Made by a program: the position numbers and the translations under genes. From NCBI RefSeq assembly GCF_964204645.1, contig NC_134026.1, positions 6,138,001 through 6,202,000 on the forward strand: DNA of 64,000 nt, given 5' to 3'. Positions 46,101 to 57,445 of this stretch are shown here, piece by piece. A model generated the notes under the pieces. It was not told where the DNA came from, ran no database searches, and saw only the letters and a program-made list of their open reading frames with translations. Source of the DNA: Tubulanus polymorphus (taxonomy: Eukaryota > Nemertea > Palaeonemertea > Tubulaniformes > Tubulanidae). Positions within the stretch are counted from its first letter, which is position 1, and every line of letters starts with the position of its first letter.

Positions 46101-47944
46101 TGATGCCGTATTATTAGAGAAAGAATATCAGGACTTAGATTCACCGTTCAAAATATAATCGCATTTTAGTTGTTAAACATTTTTTGTATACAGAGTTATT
46201 GGCAGGACAAGGTCCAAGTAAAAGTATTCAAAGATTTACGTGCAAACCTCATGGAATCACAGGGTGGAAATTTAAGAAAATGTTCTCATGTTGACTTTCT
46301 TGGGGATTTTTTGCTGTCAATGTACATAATCCAAGCCTTGAATTCTTTTGGTGATAACATGCTTTATTGTAACTAGCGTTCGTGCTCATGAAACCTGTAA
46401 ATGCTCATGCGCTCCTCCGATAGAATATTGAGAAATATAGCTGCAAAGCAGCGATAATGGGCTTTCAGAGTACCGGTACTATATTTTGCATTTTAACATT
46501 GGCAAATTATAAGATTGAGAATTGTGATGAACATACTATTTTCAAGATACTAGAATGAAAATCAAGACGGCCATATAAAGAAAATTTTTTTCATTGGAAG
46601 TTAGTAGCTTGAACGTATCAATTATATTTTTGTAGATGTTTTCAAGACTACAAACTATATGGAATCGAGCATCGAATCTAATGACAATTCGGCAACTCCA
46701 CTCTTCAAGAATTCTCAAATCGATCCCGATATAAATTTCTCCATTATGGATGACCAAAGCAAGGATTGGCTCGACTGTATCTCAAAGAAAACGGGCGTGC
46801 CGCGATTGTTTTTGATGTTCACAATTTTGATGTCGGCTTGCGTAATGATCTGGCTGAGTTTCACGATCTCTGCGACTGCTCCCGACCAGAAAGTCATGTC
46901 ACAGGTAGGAAATAGATTTTGACGTTAGTTGCAAAAGCTTTTATATGGTCAACCCACAGATACAGAGCTACCAACTGTTGCTGATTTTCAGTATTTGTTA
47001 CTATTTTGTAATGAGAAATACTGATTTGATTTGTTTTATTTTTATGCATACATGAATATAATAGATGTTACTGAGTGTCTTGCTGTTGATTACTGATTAA
47101 TTTGGATGTTTTCTTTCATATTTCGATGAAATGTTACTGAAAAAAATTCAATTTGTTACTGATAGCACTTTTCAGAGGTTGGCAGCCCTGCCGATGAACC
47201 GCCCTCCCATTTACCGCCACCCCAGCTTACCACCTTGTTTTCTCAGTGTACATCTCTATACAAATACATAGTAAAACACCCCGATAAACCGCCATACTCT
47301 CTATAAAGCAAAAATCGTTCTGCCATGATGTGGGCGATTTATCAGAGGTTGACTGTATTTTGTTATTATGCCTCAAAAGCCAGGCTATATATTGAGAGAA
47401 TTAAACCAAAGGTTATCTATCCAGTACACCTAGAAGAGCAGTGTAAGGTACACTTATCGTTGTTGTCATTCTCCACCATACCAATAGATGAGTTTGTAAC
47501 ACTGAGTGACTGTAGCTTGAATTATATTTATCCTTAGGCCAGTTCCATAGTCAAGACTTAGACTTAAGACCATCTCAGTTGTATAGCCAATCTAACAATT
47601 TAGAATTTAAGACCACTTTTGGACTTAAGTCTCGACTACGGAACTGGCGCATGGGAAATTTAGTTATCTGCCACCATTTATTACGTATCCTCCTAAAATG
47701 TAGGGATACTGCTTTGAATTTGCACGCACGTAATTTCGTTATCGGCATTAGCCATATGTACAAGTAATGAACTCATCAACGGTTCTTGATATTTCAGAAA
47801 TTGAGTATCTATGGTGACTTGGACTATATGAAAGATGGCATGATTAAAGATTCTTCACTGCTGTGGACCATCATTCCACAAGATATTGAAGAGAAATCAG
47901 AAGCGAGAGATGTTCATGCAAAGGTTCATGTAGGCAAGATATAG
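43151..47944 (+). CDS. TMEM59: TMEM59, type I Golgi/endosomal membrane protein
   Basis: Six exons: 43151-43321, 44463-44571, 44681-44775, 45413-45611, 46636-46904 and 47798-47944, giving 329 residues (human about 323). Phases all close. N-terminal signal peptide, then a lumenal Cys-rich region with FDRALGDAEPCTDVCEKTY, CQRGCRLFSI, DACNTGCNNQAPF and SWSYYLQADDGRVLVM. One transmembrane segment (LFLMFTILMSACVMIWLSF) and a cytosolic tail with KLSIYGDLDYM. All blocks match TMEM59, which modulates glycosylation and trafficking in the Golgi and can trigger LC3 lipidation through ATG16L1 binding by its tail; that motif is not verified residue by residue here. The start was chosen because a signal peptide follows. 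The ATG is 2 bp after a transposon target-site duplication. Confidence 0.95.
43338..43495. mobile_element. near-perfect 60-bp-arm hairpin in TMEM59 intron 1
   Basis: Arms from about 43361 and to 43484 pair over about 62 bases with two or three mismatches (GCACAGGGACTTGACA.. to ..TGTCAAGTCCCTGTGC). A 10-bp direct repeat CTTTGAACCA at 43338-43347 and 43486-43495 brackets it, so it probably moved in as a foldback element. It starts 17 bp after the exon 1 donor. Confidence 0.7.
44947..45226. mobile_element. piggyBac-like MITE, copy 2
   Basis: 272 bp between TTAA duplications with ends CCCTTTCAGTGC and CACTGAAAGGG, in TMEM59 intron 3. Same family as 10497-10785, diverged by scattered substitutions and small indels. 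Confidence 0.8.
47538..47648. mobile_element. MITE with GCCAGTTCC ends
   Basis: 111 bp; ends GCCAGTTCCATAGTC and GACTACGGAACTGGC are inverted. In the last TMEM59 intron; related to the nested copy at 38257-38396. Confidence 0.65.
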
Positions 47945-48507
47945 ATAAAGTCGAGTCTTGAAGATGAATTTATATCCGATAAGATTAGTCTAAAGGAATT
48001 CTGTCAGTTTCATTTTCCATATGATTATCTAAATTTGTCAAGTATCTTGTAAAATTCTTTTTCTAAGTAAAACGATTGCTCTTGGAAATAATGGGTACCT
48101 TTCAATCTCAATCATAAATGTCTATTGTGACTATTAGTGATGGTTTGTGAACGTGGCTTGAAGTTTAACGGTATAGCAGTGTATGTCCGATTCATTACTG
48201 ATCAATTCAAGAAATTTTCGTTACCCTTTTTAGAAGAAATGCCGAATATTTCATAAGTATTACTGGATTAACTTGAACTTGTTGCAACCTAATCGAGAAA
48301 ACAGTCGACTGTTAGACCACACTGTTAACTTTGCATATATCAATGTTGCAAATGTACTAAGTGGATGATGGAGAAATTTCTTTTGTACTTCTGAGAATAA
48401 CTGTAATTAATTAAAGCAAAGGTGGTATTGATTCTACAAATATTTGTATATAATGGTTTAGGTTATCAACAATCACTAATATGATGGTTGTATTTCATTG
48501 TGTTCTC

Positions 48508-48513
48508 AATAAA
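48508..48513 (+). terminator. candidate poly(A) signal of TMEM59
   Basis: AATAAA about 560 nt after the TMEM59 stop, preceded by a long AT-rich 3' UTR. A second AATAAA at 49344 could give a longer form. Confidence 0.45.
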
Positions 48514-51500
48514 ATGAGAGAAACTAATTATGTAGTTATAATTGATGTAATTCATATATATATATATACATTATATATTTCACTGAAATATGCTGTAATG
48601 TCTATCTGTACATAAAGCGGTATACATTAGAAAAACCGTCCTTCTTAAACATCATGTTGAATTTGATAAATTATGCATAAATTGTGGTGATGCAATTCAT
48701 TTTAGGGATGGAAATAGGGTACAAGCTTCATCGAATATGCGATAATTATGTAGAATTTACTGGGAATAACATTCTGTACCAAAACTTTTTGGGGTTTTCA
48801 AGATAAAAGCATGACCTTGCTTATGTAAAGTTCAATCTTATGGGTAGCTTTTGTATTGCTGTGTGTGATGATATAAAAACCCTGTATTAGAAATGTACCA
48901 CGTGTGGGGTGTTGATTTTTGATTCAGTACAAAGCTAATCCATTTGAAATGTAATGAAGAATATACACCAAATCATACCATAACAATATGCGTACAATAT
49001 GCTAGTATTCGAAAGGTTTTGGCCATTAGGCATAAACTCGTCTCCTCTTTACATAGTTTTCGTTACACTGATCCACGTGATCTTGTATCCGACCTTGCAC
49101 AGACGCTTTATACCGTTAGGCCGTCGCGGAGAAAATGTAAAATTTGCACATAGTTTACCCAATAAGATCAGCTTTTTGAATCTTGTCACACAAATTCACA
49201 CTGAGACAGAAAAATAGATTCGATATACCCCTATTCTTTGGCCATAGTACATACACATGATAGATAAAACCACATAGTTATTTCACAGTGCAATGTCTTT
49301 TTATTTATTATTGTGTTATACTTTATGTAGTGGATTCTGATGTAATAAACATTCCAAGCTTGGCTGAAATTTGAATTTTCTTCAAAACTCTATGAGGGAT
49401 TTGCTGCAATTTCGATGCGAATTTAAAGGGTTAGATTTCCAGAAAAGTTCAGGAGCATTTTCCTAACTTGAGAAAATTGTACGTATCGAGCATTATACCC
49501 AAGAAGGCATCAACTCCTGCTGCAAAAGTGTATAATGCAGCATTTGGTTTCGTAAATACGGAGAAAAATATTATCTATATAAAATATGATCGATCATCAT
49601 ACCTACAGGCAATATTCATGATGCGTATTACGATGTCAGCGAGGTTCGCGGGGTGCAAATCTTAATAAATCAGCACTTCCCAGTTACGAATCTGCTCTTA
49701 TGCCTGAGGAGGAAGTTATGAACAGCAATGCCCACCGCCCAGTTTCATAAAAAGGTTTAACACTTAAATCGATTTAATTTCTTCACTAATTCAGTTTATC
49801 TTAAATCGATTTAGGCCTTTATCCAGGAGTTGCTGTATTAAACTTAACAAATTCTAAAATCAATCATATTTATTCTCATACAACAATCATACAAAATGCC
49901 AGGAGTGCTCGAGGAATTATAATGTAAGCTCCTCAAACACGTGGGCTTTCAAAAACAACTAGTCCAACCACCATAGGCGTATAAACTATAAACGAGAGTT
50001 TATAGGCCCATGGTCAAAACATTGACTCTAAAACAAAAAAGTCTATGGCCCAACTATGGACTCAATTGTCCATGGCCCCCGCACTAAAACAAGAGATAAC
50101 CCTGGCCAAATACTCTGGAAAGCATAGGATTAAGTAATCAATCTGATTTAAATTTTTACATCATTTTATTTCACATTTCAAATTATTAACTTTTAGCTTA
50201 TTTTCTCAAATTTTTATAGTAATTTTATTTCTATTAAAAATGTACTATGTATGAAATTGTACAAATTTTTAAACCACAAAAGTTACATGTAAGGTATTCA
50301 TAAGTCTTTATATATGATACATTTCCAATACAGCTGATTTGCATCAATTTGCATCAATAGGAAAATAACAAAAATACACAAAGAATTGTTAACTTTGATC
50401 CATAAAACACCGAAAATTGGACTAGTCTGAAAGTTGTAAGATTATGGATTTGACAATTCATGAGGTCAATATAACCGACACTTTGTTATGTTTCATGAAA
50501 TATGAACCTATCATGTCACCTTTTCAAATGACATCTCAATTATCAAGAAAAGCTCAACAATATTCGATTAAGGCCTTAATAAATCAGTGTTTTATGAACG
50601 ATTGACATGAACATGTCGTTTTATCCCCACAACAATAATTATACCTAAATGACAGGTATTTATGGAGGAAGTGCCTCAGTCATTTACAAAGACATGACCT
50701 GTATTTAAAAAAGTCTCCAATACAAAATATAAAAACATTAAAACAAGAGATAAAAACACAAATTCAAACTGGAAAGCTTATGATTAACTAAACAGTCTTT
50801 GATTTAATTTTCATCAACTTTATTTTACAAGACAACTAGAGTTTTGCCACCTTTGCTCAGACATGATCAAATTGGTTATTTTCTCACATGTTACATTTAA
50901 TACAAAGTATTTTAGAGGTATCCTCTTATATGCATTCAACAAGATAAAATTGTTCACCTGTCAATTTGAATACAGCTGGCACAATCTACTAATTAACACT
51001 TCATATATCCTCATTTATCAGGAGACAGCTCCTCTATTTTCCATAAGGACCTTGATAAAAAATAGTATTTTATGAACCACTGAGCGAAAAGCACCACAGT
51101 GAAAAAGTTGCCTACTCGATGCAAGGGATGAATGTGTCACAATCGCACTGTTCATGTAGGACAGGTTGATTTTTGAGGGTCAAGTGATAATACATATATG
51201 CTTGCCCCAAGGTCAAGTGGCATTTATTCCTTAGATCAAACCCGGCAAACTATTATAAAGGTTTTTCTTCGTGACAATTCAAGATAAATCGAGTATCTTC
51301 AAACAAATATGGTTAAACTGACAAAGCTACAGTAACTTCTTAATTATATTGTTCAACTTGATAGTAGATATGAATACAACTCTATATAAAGATCAGAAAT
51401 TCTTCGAGTCCAGATATTACAGGCCCCACACGGACGCGGTTAAACCGATAATCAAAACAAAGCTAGGACAATTTACTAATTAACATTGTATCCTAAAGTT

Positions 51501-51690
51501 ATCTAGAAACTGCTGCTATTTCCGACAGGCTTTTATAACAGTGTTTATCCTGAATCAGTGTTTATGAGATAATCCATTAGCTTTGTCGCTTGAATCAGTG
51601 TTTATAAGATTCACTATTTTCTCTGCTGCTCCTGATAAAATGTTTTATAGAAATCAACCACCGATTGTAGAAGAATCCATCGTTGAGTGA
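48514..51690. other. intergenic AT-rich stretch with diverged direct repeats
   Basis: No gene recognised. Segments near 50.1-50.6, 50.74-51.08 and 51.36-51.58 kb share blocks such as ACTAATTAACA and TCAGTGTTTTATGAAC in the same order, so an older tandem duplication is likely. ORFs at 48944-49217 and 49468-49665 have no recognisable product. Confidence 0.4.
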
Positions 51691-52129
51691 TTTATCCGTT
51701 GCTGGCCCCTCAACCTCTCATCTGGGCTTCTGCAGTTTTCATCAGCAAATGGGTCGATCAGTATTCATCTACTAGTGAGTATCTTCATCAGGCCGTTATT
51801 GCCGAGATGTAGTTTGGCTGAAACAAAGTGAAGAAAGCAAAACATTTCAGACATTTCCGATTTAACATAATTTACTAGTCATTTCAAATTACAAGCCTAC
51901 CGTGTTTTCACAAAGTAAAATTCATTGACATCAATTGCCAATTTAAACCCCAATAATTGATTGCAGTAGTAGGACTAGTTCATCACTGTTTTTAAGACTA
52001 GTGAAGATAAAAGTTTAAAGATAAAAGTTCAGCCATGTGGACCAGTAAATAGATTTTGATGATAGTCACTTATTAAATGATATTCATATGAGGACTGAAA
52101 TTTCTATGTACTGGTAATTTCATGTATAT

Positions 52130-53100
52130 CAACTTACCTTTAAAGATTGTTGGGTTCAGTTCTGGCCTCTTCTGTGCCGTATTCCAGTTTGTAGATTTTA
52201 GACGAGTAGTTAATCTCAAGCTGGGCTTTTTCTTATAGTTGAAATTCAGCTGCAATGATAAAAAGAAGATATCCTGTAATAACAAAATATTTCATTTAAA
52301 ATTTATCATAATAATTTCCATTAAAAAAATCAACTTACATTTCAAGTTTGCTGGGTTCAGTATCGGTTAGAACAATTGGTTGATGCATTTGAATCAGGCT
52401 TGGATTGTTTAGTGGGCTGAGCTAATTTGAAGATATTTGATGAGTCATTGATTTAAAGCTGGGCAGTTTTATATAGATAGGATTTAGCTGAAATGAGCAA
52501 ACAAAGATATCCTGTAATGACAAAATATTTCATTTAGAATTTATCGAAATAATTCCACACATATCAAGTTACCTTTTATGATTGCTGGGTTTATAATCTT
52601 CAATGATCTTATTAGTTGGTTAATGAGTTCAATTCTAGTTGGCCTCATCTGAGCAGTTCCAGTTGGTCGATTTTGGACGAGTTGTTGATCTCAAGCTCGG
52701 CAGTTTGATGAAGATAGGATTTTGCTAAAATGAATCAAAAAAGATATCATGTAATCACAAAAAATTTCATTTAGAATTAATCGAAATAATTCCATCTATA
52801 ATAAGTTACCTTTTATGAATGCTTGGTTCGTTATCGGCGTGGATCATTGGTTGATGATGAGTTTAATTCTAGTTGGCCTCCTGTTTGCTGTTCCAGTTGG
52901 TTGATTTTGATGATGAGTAGTTGATCTCAAGCTGGGTTTTTTCTGATAGTTGAAATTGAGCTACAATGATTAAAAGAAGATATCCTGTAATGACAAAATA
53001 TTTCATTTAGAATTTATCGCAATAATTCCATATATATTAAGTAACCTTTTGTGATTGCCGGGTTCATTATCAGCGAGGGTCTCCCAAATTGTCTAATTTT
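52130..53100 (-). repeat. tandem exon-like cassettes, family 1 (about 237-bp period)
   Basis: On the minus strand, splice-acceptor-like sites lie at 52249, 52487, 52724 and 52960, a spacing of 236-238. Each is followed by C[TA][GC]AATTTCAACTAT or a diverged form, CCCAGCTT[GT]A, a core ending AACCCAGCAATC, and donor-like AAAGGTAA. One unit is open for 36 codons (LNFNYKKKPSLRLTT..), the others are stopped, so coding is unlikely. Confidence 0.6.
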
Positions 53101-53219
53101 ACATAATTTTTGTCGTTTTTTTCCGTGTTATTAATCCGAAAGTTTACAAGGTAGAAGATAATTTTGTCTAATTTTAAATTTTTTTTGTAGTTTTCTCAGT
53201 GTAAAGTTTTTTTCAAAAT

Positions 53220-53820
53220 CGGAAATCGAAGTACAGATATAGTTGTGTGATCGGCGGTCGATTTTACATAATTTTTTTTCGAAATCGATGTACTTCTTTG
53301 TCTTCTTGGGTTTCGTCGAAGCTGAAATGAATAAAAGAACAACATTCTGTAGTCAAACATTTCTTCATTAATCCTAATTTACATGTATATCAACTTAACT
53401 TTCAAGATTGCAGAGTTCAGCAGCGACTAGGATTTTCTTGACGGCGGTTGAATCTTCAGAATCACTTCTATGTCTTCTTGGGTTTCATCGAAGCTGAAAT
53501 GAATAAAAGAACAACATTCTGTAGTCAAACATTTCTTCATTAATCCTAATTTACATGTATATCAACTTAACTTTCAAGATTGCAGAGTTCAGCAGCAACT
53601 AGGATTTTCTTGAGGGCGGTTAAATCTTCAGAATCACTTCTTTGTCTTCTTGGGTTTCATCGAAGCTGAAATTGAGTAAAAGAAAAACATTCTGTAGTCA
53701 GACGTTTCTTCATCATTAATCTTAATTTACATGGGTATCAACTTAACTTTCAAGATTGCCGAGTTCAGTGTCATCATCTTCTGTCGTCTTGGGGCGCCGT
53801 TATCTTCTGGGGGAGTCCTG
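53220..53820 (-). repeat. tandem exon-like cassettes, family 2 (172-bp period)
   Basis: Acceptor-like TTCATTTCAG sites at 53321, 53493, 53665 and 53817 precede CTTCGATGAAACCCAAGAAG (first three). Units end CTGCAATCTTGAAA before GTTAAGTTGATA. Spacer and cassette are both near identical in the middle units. Every reading frame through a cassette hits a stop. The spacer GTTGATATACATG is shared with family 1, so both come from one ancestral unit. Confidence 0.65.
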
Positions 53821-53855
53821 AAATGAAAAAAAAAACCAGAGATGAAAACCTGGTA

Positions 53856-54627
53856 CGGAACAAAACTAATGTCCGAAAGTGTCGGCTCCCGGCGCTGGTC
53901 ATGTGCAGAAGATACCAGAAAAAGAGTCAGCCAGGAATTCGCTGCCCTCTACACGCCCTCACACAGAACGTGAAAACCTGAATGACAACGCCTCACGTTC
54001 ACCATCTAACCACCAGGATGTACTGGGCGACGTAAGTAACTGACAAACCTGTTAGATTGCTCGAAACACAAATAGCGCAGTACAACCAGCTTGCCCGAAT
54101 TGAGATTCAGGATCTCAAGTAGCACTCAAAGGCGTGACAAGAGACTTCATCCCTGCCCGAGGTAGTCACAAGGACTCAATGAAACTAGCTCTCACAAGCC
54201 GACAAGGTACTTCATCTATGCCCGAGGTTGTCACAAGGAAACAATGAAAACTAGCATTCAAACTAGAAATCAAAGGGCGTGACAGTAGACTCAATCCCTC
54301 ACCCGACTCAATGAATACCAGAAATCAAAGGCGTGACCGTAGAATCATCCCTCATCCGAGTGGTCACAAGGACCAATGAATACTAGTGGCGTGACAGTCC
54401 AGTATAACCACTCCATTTTCATCCCGAACATCCGACAGATTTGCCCGTCATTGACATCGTTCAGCACACTCCGCAGTTAGACAATGAACGTGAAGCAGTT
54501 GTCGTCCTGGTTTCGTGTTCCGTATGAGGGCGTGTAGAGGGCAGCATTTCCTGACCGACTCTTTTTCTGACATCCTGTGCACATGACCGACGAAGGAGCC
54601 GACGCTTTCGAACATTAGTTTTGTTCC
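53856..54627. repeat. inverted duplication around a degenerate tandem repeat
   Basis: 53856-54012 (plus) resembles the minus strand of 54627-54476: both read ACAAAACTAATGT.CGAAAG, then GTCGGCTCC, GCCCTCTACACGCCCTCA and CACGTTCA, roughly three quarters identical. Between them GGCGTGAC and TCACAAGGA.TCAATGAA units recur four or five times. Confidence 0.65.
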
Positions 54628-54930
54628 ATAGAACGTTGAAAATCGACAGAGAAATCGGCCCTGAAAAATAAAACGGATTAGACCCTGAAAACAGAACGGA
54701 TTAATAAACACGGAACAGTACAGGACAGTACGGAGACGAACAGTAAACCATAAAACATAAAGACGTCGTTCCTCATGAAGCAGGAACAGGAGCGCAGCGA
54801 AGATCGCCAGGATCATGATCGCCAGGAGAATCCACGGAAGCTTGTCTGCACAGTGTGAGATAACGGAGGTGAATAATTTCCTATGCTTACACACTGTGGT
54901 CAGCCGGTGACGTATTCCAATTGTGATCAA
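54448..54930 (-). CDS. unidentified ORF with one strong hydrophobic segment
   Basis: 160 codons from ATG at 54930. Residues about 31-55 (LPWILLAIMILAIFAALLFL followed by LHEERR) look like a membrane anchor with a positive flank. The second half lies in the inverted duplication and may not be coding. Possible acceptors inside (CTGTGCAG, TTTTTCAG) mean it may be pieces of exons of the minus-strand transcript that would run into the 53-kb cassettes. I recognise no family. Confidence 0.3.
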   Translation of the reverse strand: MITIGIRHRLTTVCKHRKLFTSVISHCADKLPWILLAIMILAIFAALLFLLHEERRLYVLWFTVRLRTVLYCSVFINPFCFQGLIRFIFQGRFLCRFSTFYGTKLMFESVGSFVGHVHRMSEKESVRKCCPLHALIRNTKPGRQLLHVHCLTAECAERCQ

Positions 54931-54999
54931 TAGCGCGTGTTAATGATATCAACAAACTCTGAAAAACCGCAATTGTGTCTCTTTATTGTTGAATGGAGT

Positions 55000-55693
55000 T
55001 ATCGAAGGTTCAACTGCCGTGTTGAACACGCGCCAGTAGCCAGCTGAACAATCGTGGAACTTTAATAAGGCCATAAAAATAAATTACTTGATTCCCAACA
55101 GCTCCCCTCCTTATTTAGCCACCGCCTGTTTTTTTTCTTAAATTTTAGAATGATTTATTGAAATCGAAGAATAAAAACGTTAACATTTATTGATGAAAAC
55201 CTCTAGCTTTATTTCTCATAAATGCATAGCGCCCGAAGTGGTGACATAAATAATTCCAAGTTCAAAGCTAAACAAAAAATGATACTTTGTTTCTTCGCAG
55301 CGGCCGGGTCATTTTGGTTAGATATAATAAAATGTGTAATCAGTTTCTGTCGGGTCTTTTATAGGGTTATGGTATAAATTGATCACGATTTTAAAACAGT
55401 GTAGGCCTACAGGCCCTGTTATGGAAGCCCTGAAACGACATTACGAATTACGTTTAACGAATTACGTTTTACGAATAACATTTTACGTTTTACAAATTAT
55501 GAGTTACGTTAACGATTTGCCATATGAGCTCCCTGCAGAACTTTCAAATACTGAAAATTTTGAACCATCTTCATGGTTTCTTGTGATAATTAGTCTGACC
55601 AGCCTAAGTCTCGAGGTCGTTGCGCCAACAACTGTCAAACTTTTTTGCAAAATTAAAACAAAAGCTGTAAATAGCGGCGTTTAATTCTCCAAA
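55000..55693. promoter_or_regulatory. ECHDC1: upstream region of ECHDC1
   Basis: About 700 bp between the unidentified minus-strand ORF (start 54930) and the ECHDC1 start. It contains a short tandem run of TTACG[AT]ATTACGTTT-type units at 55440-55515. No TATA box that I can single out. The divergent arrangement could be a shared promoter. Confidence 0.3.
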
Positions 55694-57127
55694 ATGCTTT
55701 TCCTAAGAGTTTGCTCTAATTTATCAAGATATAGAAATTGTGTATCGAATCGTATCTTCAATTCGACGGCAGTGACATGTGCTGTCAACCGTAAGTATGG
55801 TAAGTAACTTTTACTTTGCCGACCGGCGACAGGCCGAGCGAGGTCAGCAGGTTAAAAGAATCCACCCGAGAGGGAGTCTCCATCTTTCTCCAAACTTTAT
55901 CGAGGAAGATAACCATAGGTTCTCTGAGCCTATCACAAATCCTTCAATTCTGATGATGATGATAAAACTGAGGTTAGCAGGATCATGGTCAAGTTATGGT
56001 GATGTATTACCAGACTCCATGCGATCCAGCTGTAATCAGGTAGTCTATTCCACTCAGTCATCGATAATCATGCAAATACTTTCAGAGAACCTCATCAAGC
56101 GCCACATCCATGATTATACAGAAAAAGAACTAACACAGAGAAGGTATATTGAATTTCATCATAGGAATTACTTTATTTCATTATGATTTGAGTTAAATCT
56201 TAATTCTAAGCTTCCAATTTTTCAGCAAAATGTTGTCTGATTTATATAAACTTCCTGGTGGTAATATCGACCTGAAGTTGAATGATGAAAATGGCATCGC
56301 TGTGATGAAACTGAACTTTCCCGAAAAGAAAAATGCCCTCACAGGTTAATAAAGGATTCATCAGTGAAATGGGTTCTTAATGTCAATTGAATTCATTTTC
56401 AATCAGTTAACCGCAAAAATTACAACGATTATTTTTAGGCAGAATGATAGCTCAGCTTAGCGTCATCGTAAAACAACTTCAAAACTGGCAATCCGGAAAA
56501 GGACTGGTGATAATGGGCGCCGACAATTTCTTCTGCGCAGGGATGGATATAAACACGGTCAGTCACGTTTTGACCCCCGAAGACGGTTTCGCTATCGGCA
56601 AATACATGCACGAACAACTGAACGCGATCCTGAATCTACCGCTGATTAGCGTTTGTTACATCGAGGGTAAAGCACTCGGAGGTGGATCTGAAATAACTAC
56701 CGCCACCGATTTCCGTATCATGGCTCCCGACGCGGAAATAGGCTTCATTCACCCGCGGTTGAACGCGCTGACCGGATGGGGAGGTGGTAGTCATTTAACC
56801 GGGTTACTCGGACGCAATCGCGCGTTACAGTTACTGAGCAGCGGCGAGATCGTTAACGCCGAACAAGCATTTACGATCGGATTGACGAACGAGGTCGTAC
56901 ATCCTCGAGGTCACGCGGAAAAAACTGCCATTGATTGGTTACGGAAATATACGTTCAGTTCGGTAGATTCGGTTCGCGGAAAAAAAACGACAGTCACTGC
57001 TGCTGCTGCTGCTGCTGGGGCGGACATTAAATACGCTCTCAATGTGGAATTAGAAATGATTAGAAAAGTTTGGGGAAGTGAATCTCATTTGAAAGCCTTA
57101 AAGAAAGTGTTTCCAAAGAAGTTTTAA
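55694..57127 (+). CDS. ECHDC1: ethylmalonyl-CoA decarboxylase (crotonase fold)
   Basis: Exons 55694-55790, 56086-56143, 56226-56344 and 56439-57127 join in phase to 320 residues (human about 307). ECHDC1 decarboxylates ethylmalonyl-CoA, and to a lesser degree methylmalonyl-CoA, made by side reactions of acetyl-CoA carboxylase: metabolite repair. Landmarks: LPGGNIDL before the domain, GIAVMKLNFPEKKNALTG, first oxyanion-hole block GADNFFCAGMDIN, LPLISVCYIEGKALGGGSE, ATDFRIMAPDAEIGFIHP and the C-terminal VWGSESHLKAL. The N-terminal 32 residues are rich in Arg, Ser and Asn without acids, like a mitochondrial presequence. A GCT run at 57000-57017 adds six alanines. The start is the first ATG giving this open leader. 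Confidence 0.93.
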
Positions 57128-57327
57128 TCTGAATTTTAGTCTCAGTAAAAGTCTTTAATGTTTTATGAAGTTTACAACAAAGCTCTCATGTATCCACCAA
57201 GGGATAGAGCGTGATGACTCAGTAAGAAAGGGTTTGCACTAGTCCTGAAAATCATGGAAATTAGTAACTATTTAATAATAGTAATTCAACTCATGAACTG
57301 TTGTTAAGGATAAAAACTATTTTAACA

Positions 57328-57333
57328 AATAAA
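57328..57333 (+). terminator. poly(A) signal of ECHDC1
   Basis: AATAAA about 200 nt after the ECHDC1 stop and 113 nt before the convergent FANCI stop codon. Confidence 0.6.
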
Positions 57334-57445
57334 CATGAAACTGTTTCAATTTATGTTTAAACTGCTTCTCAAAGTTTCTACGAATTAGCACCAAAATGTT
57401 TTAATATACAAATACGTCCAATGAATAGAGAGCGGTATCCAATGT

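Noticed and set aside
46194-46376. Possible extra TMEM59 exon after the TATACAG at 46.19 kb
   Set aside because: The exons at 45413-45611 and 46636-46904 already join in phase and match TMEM59 without it.
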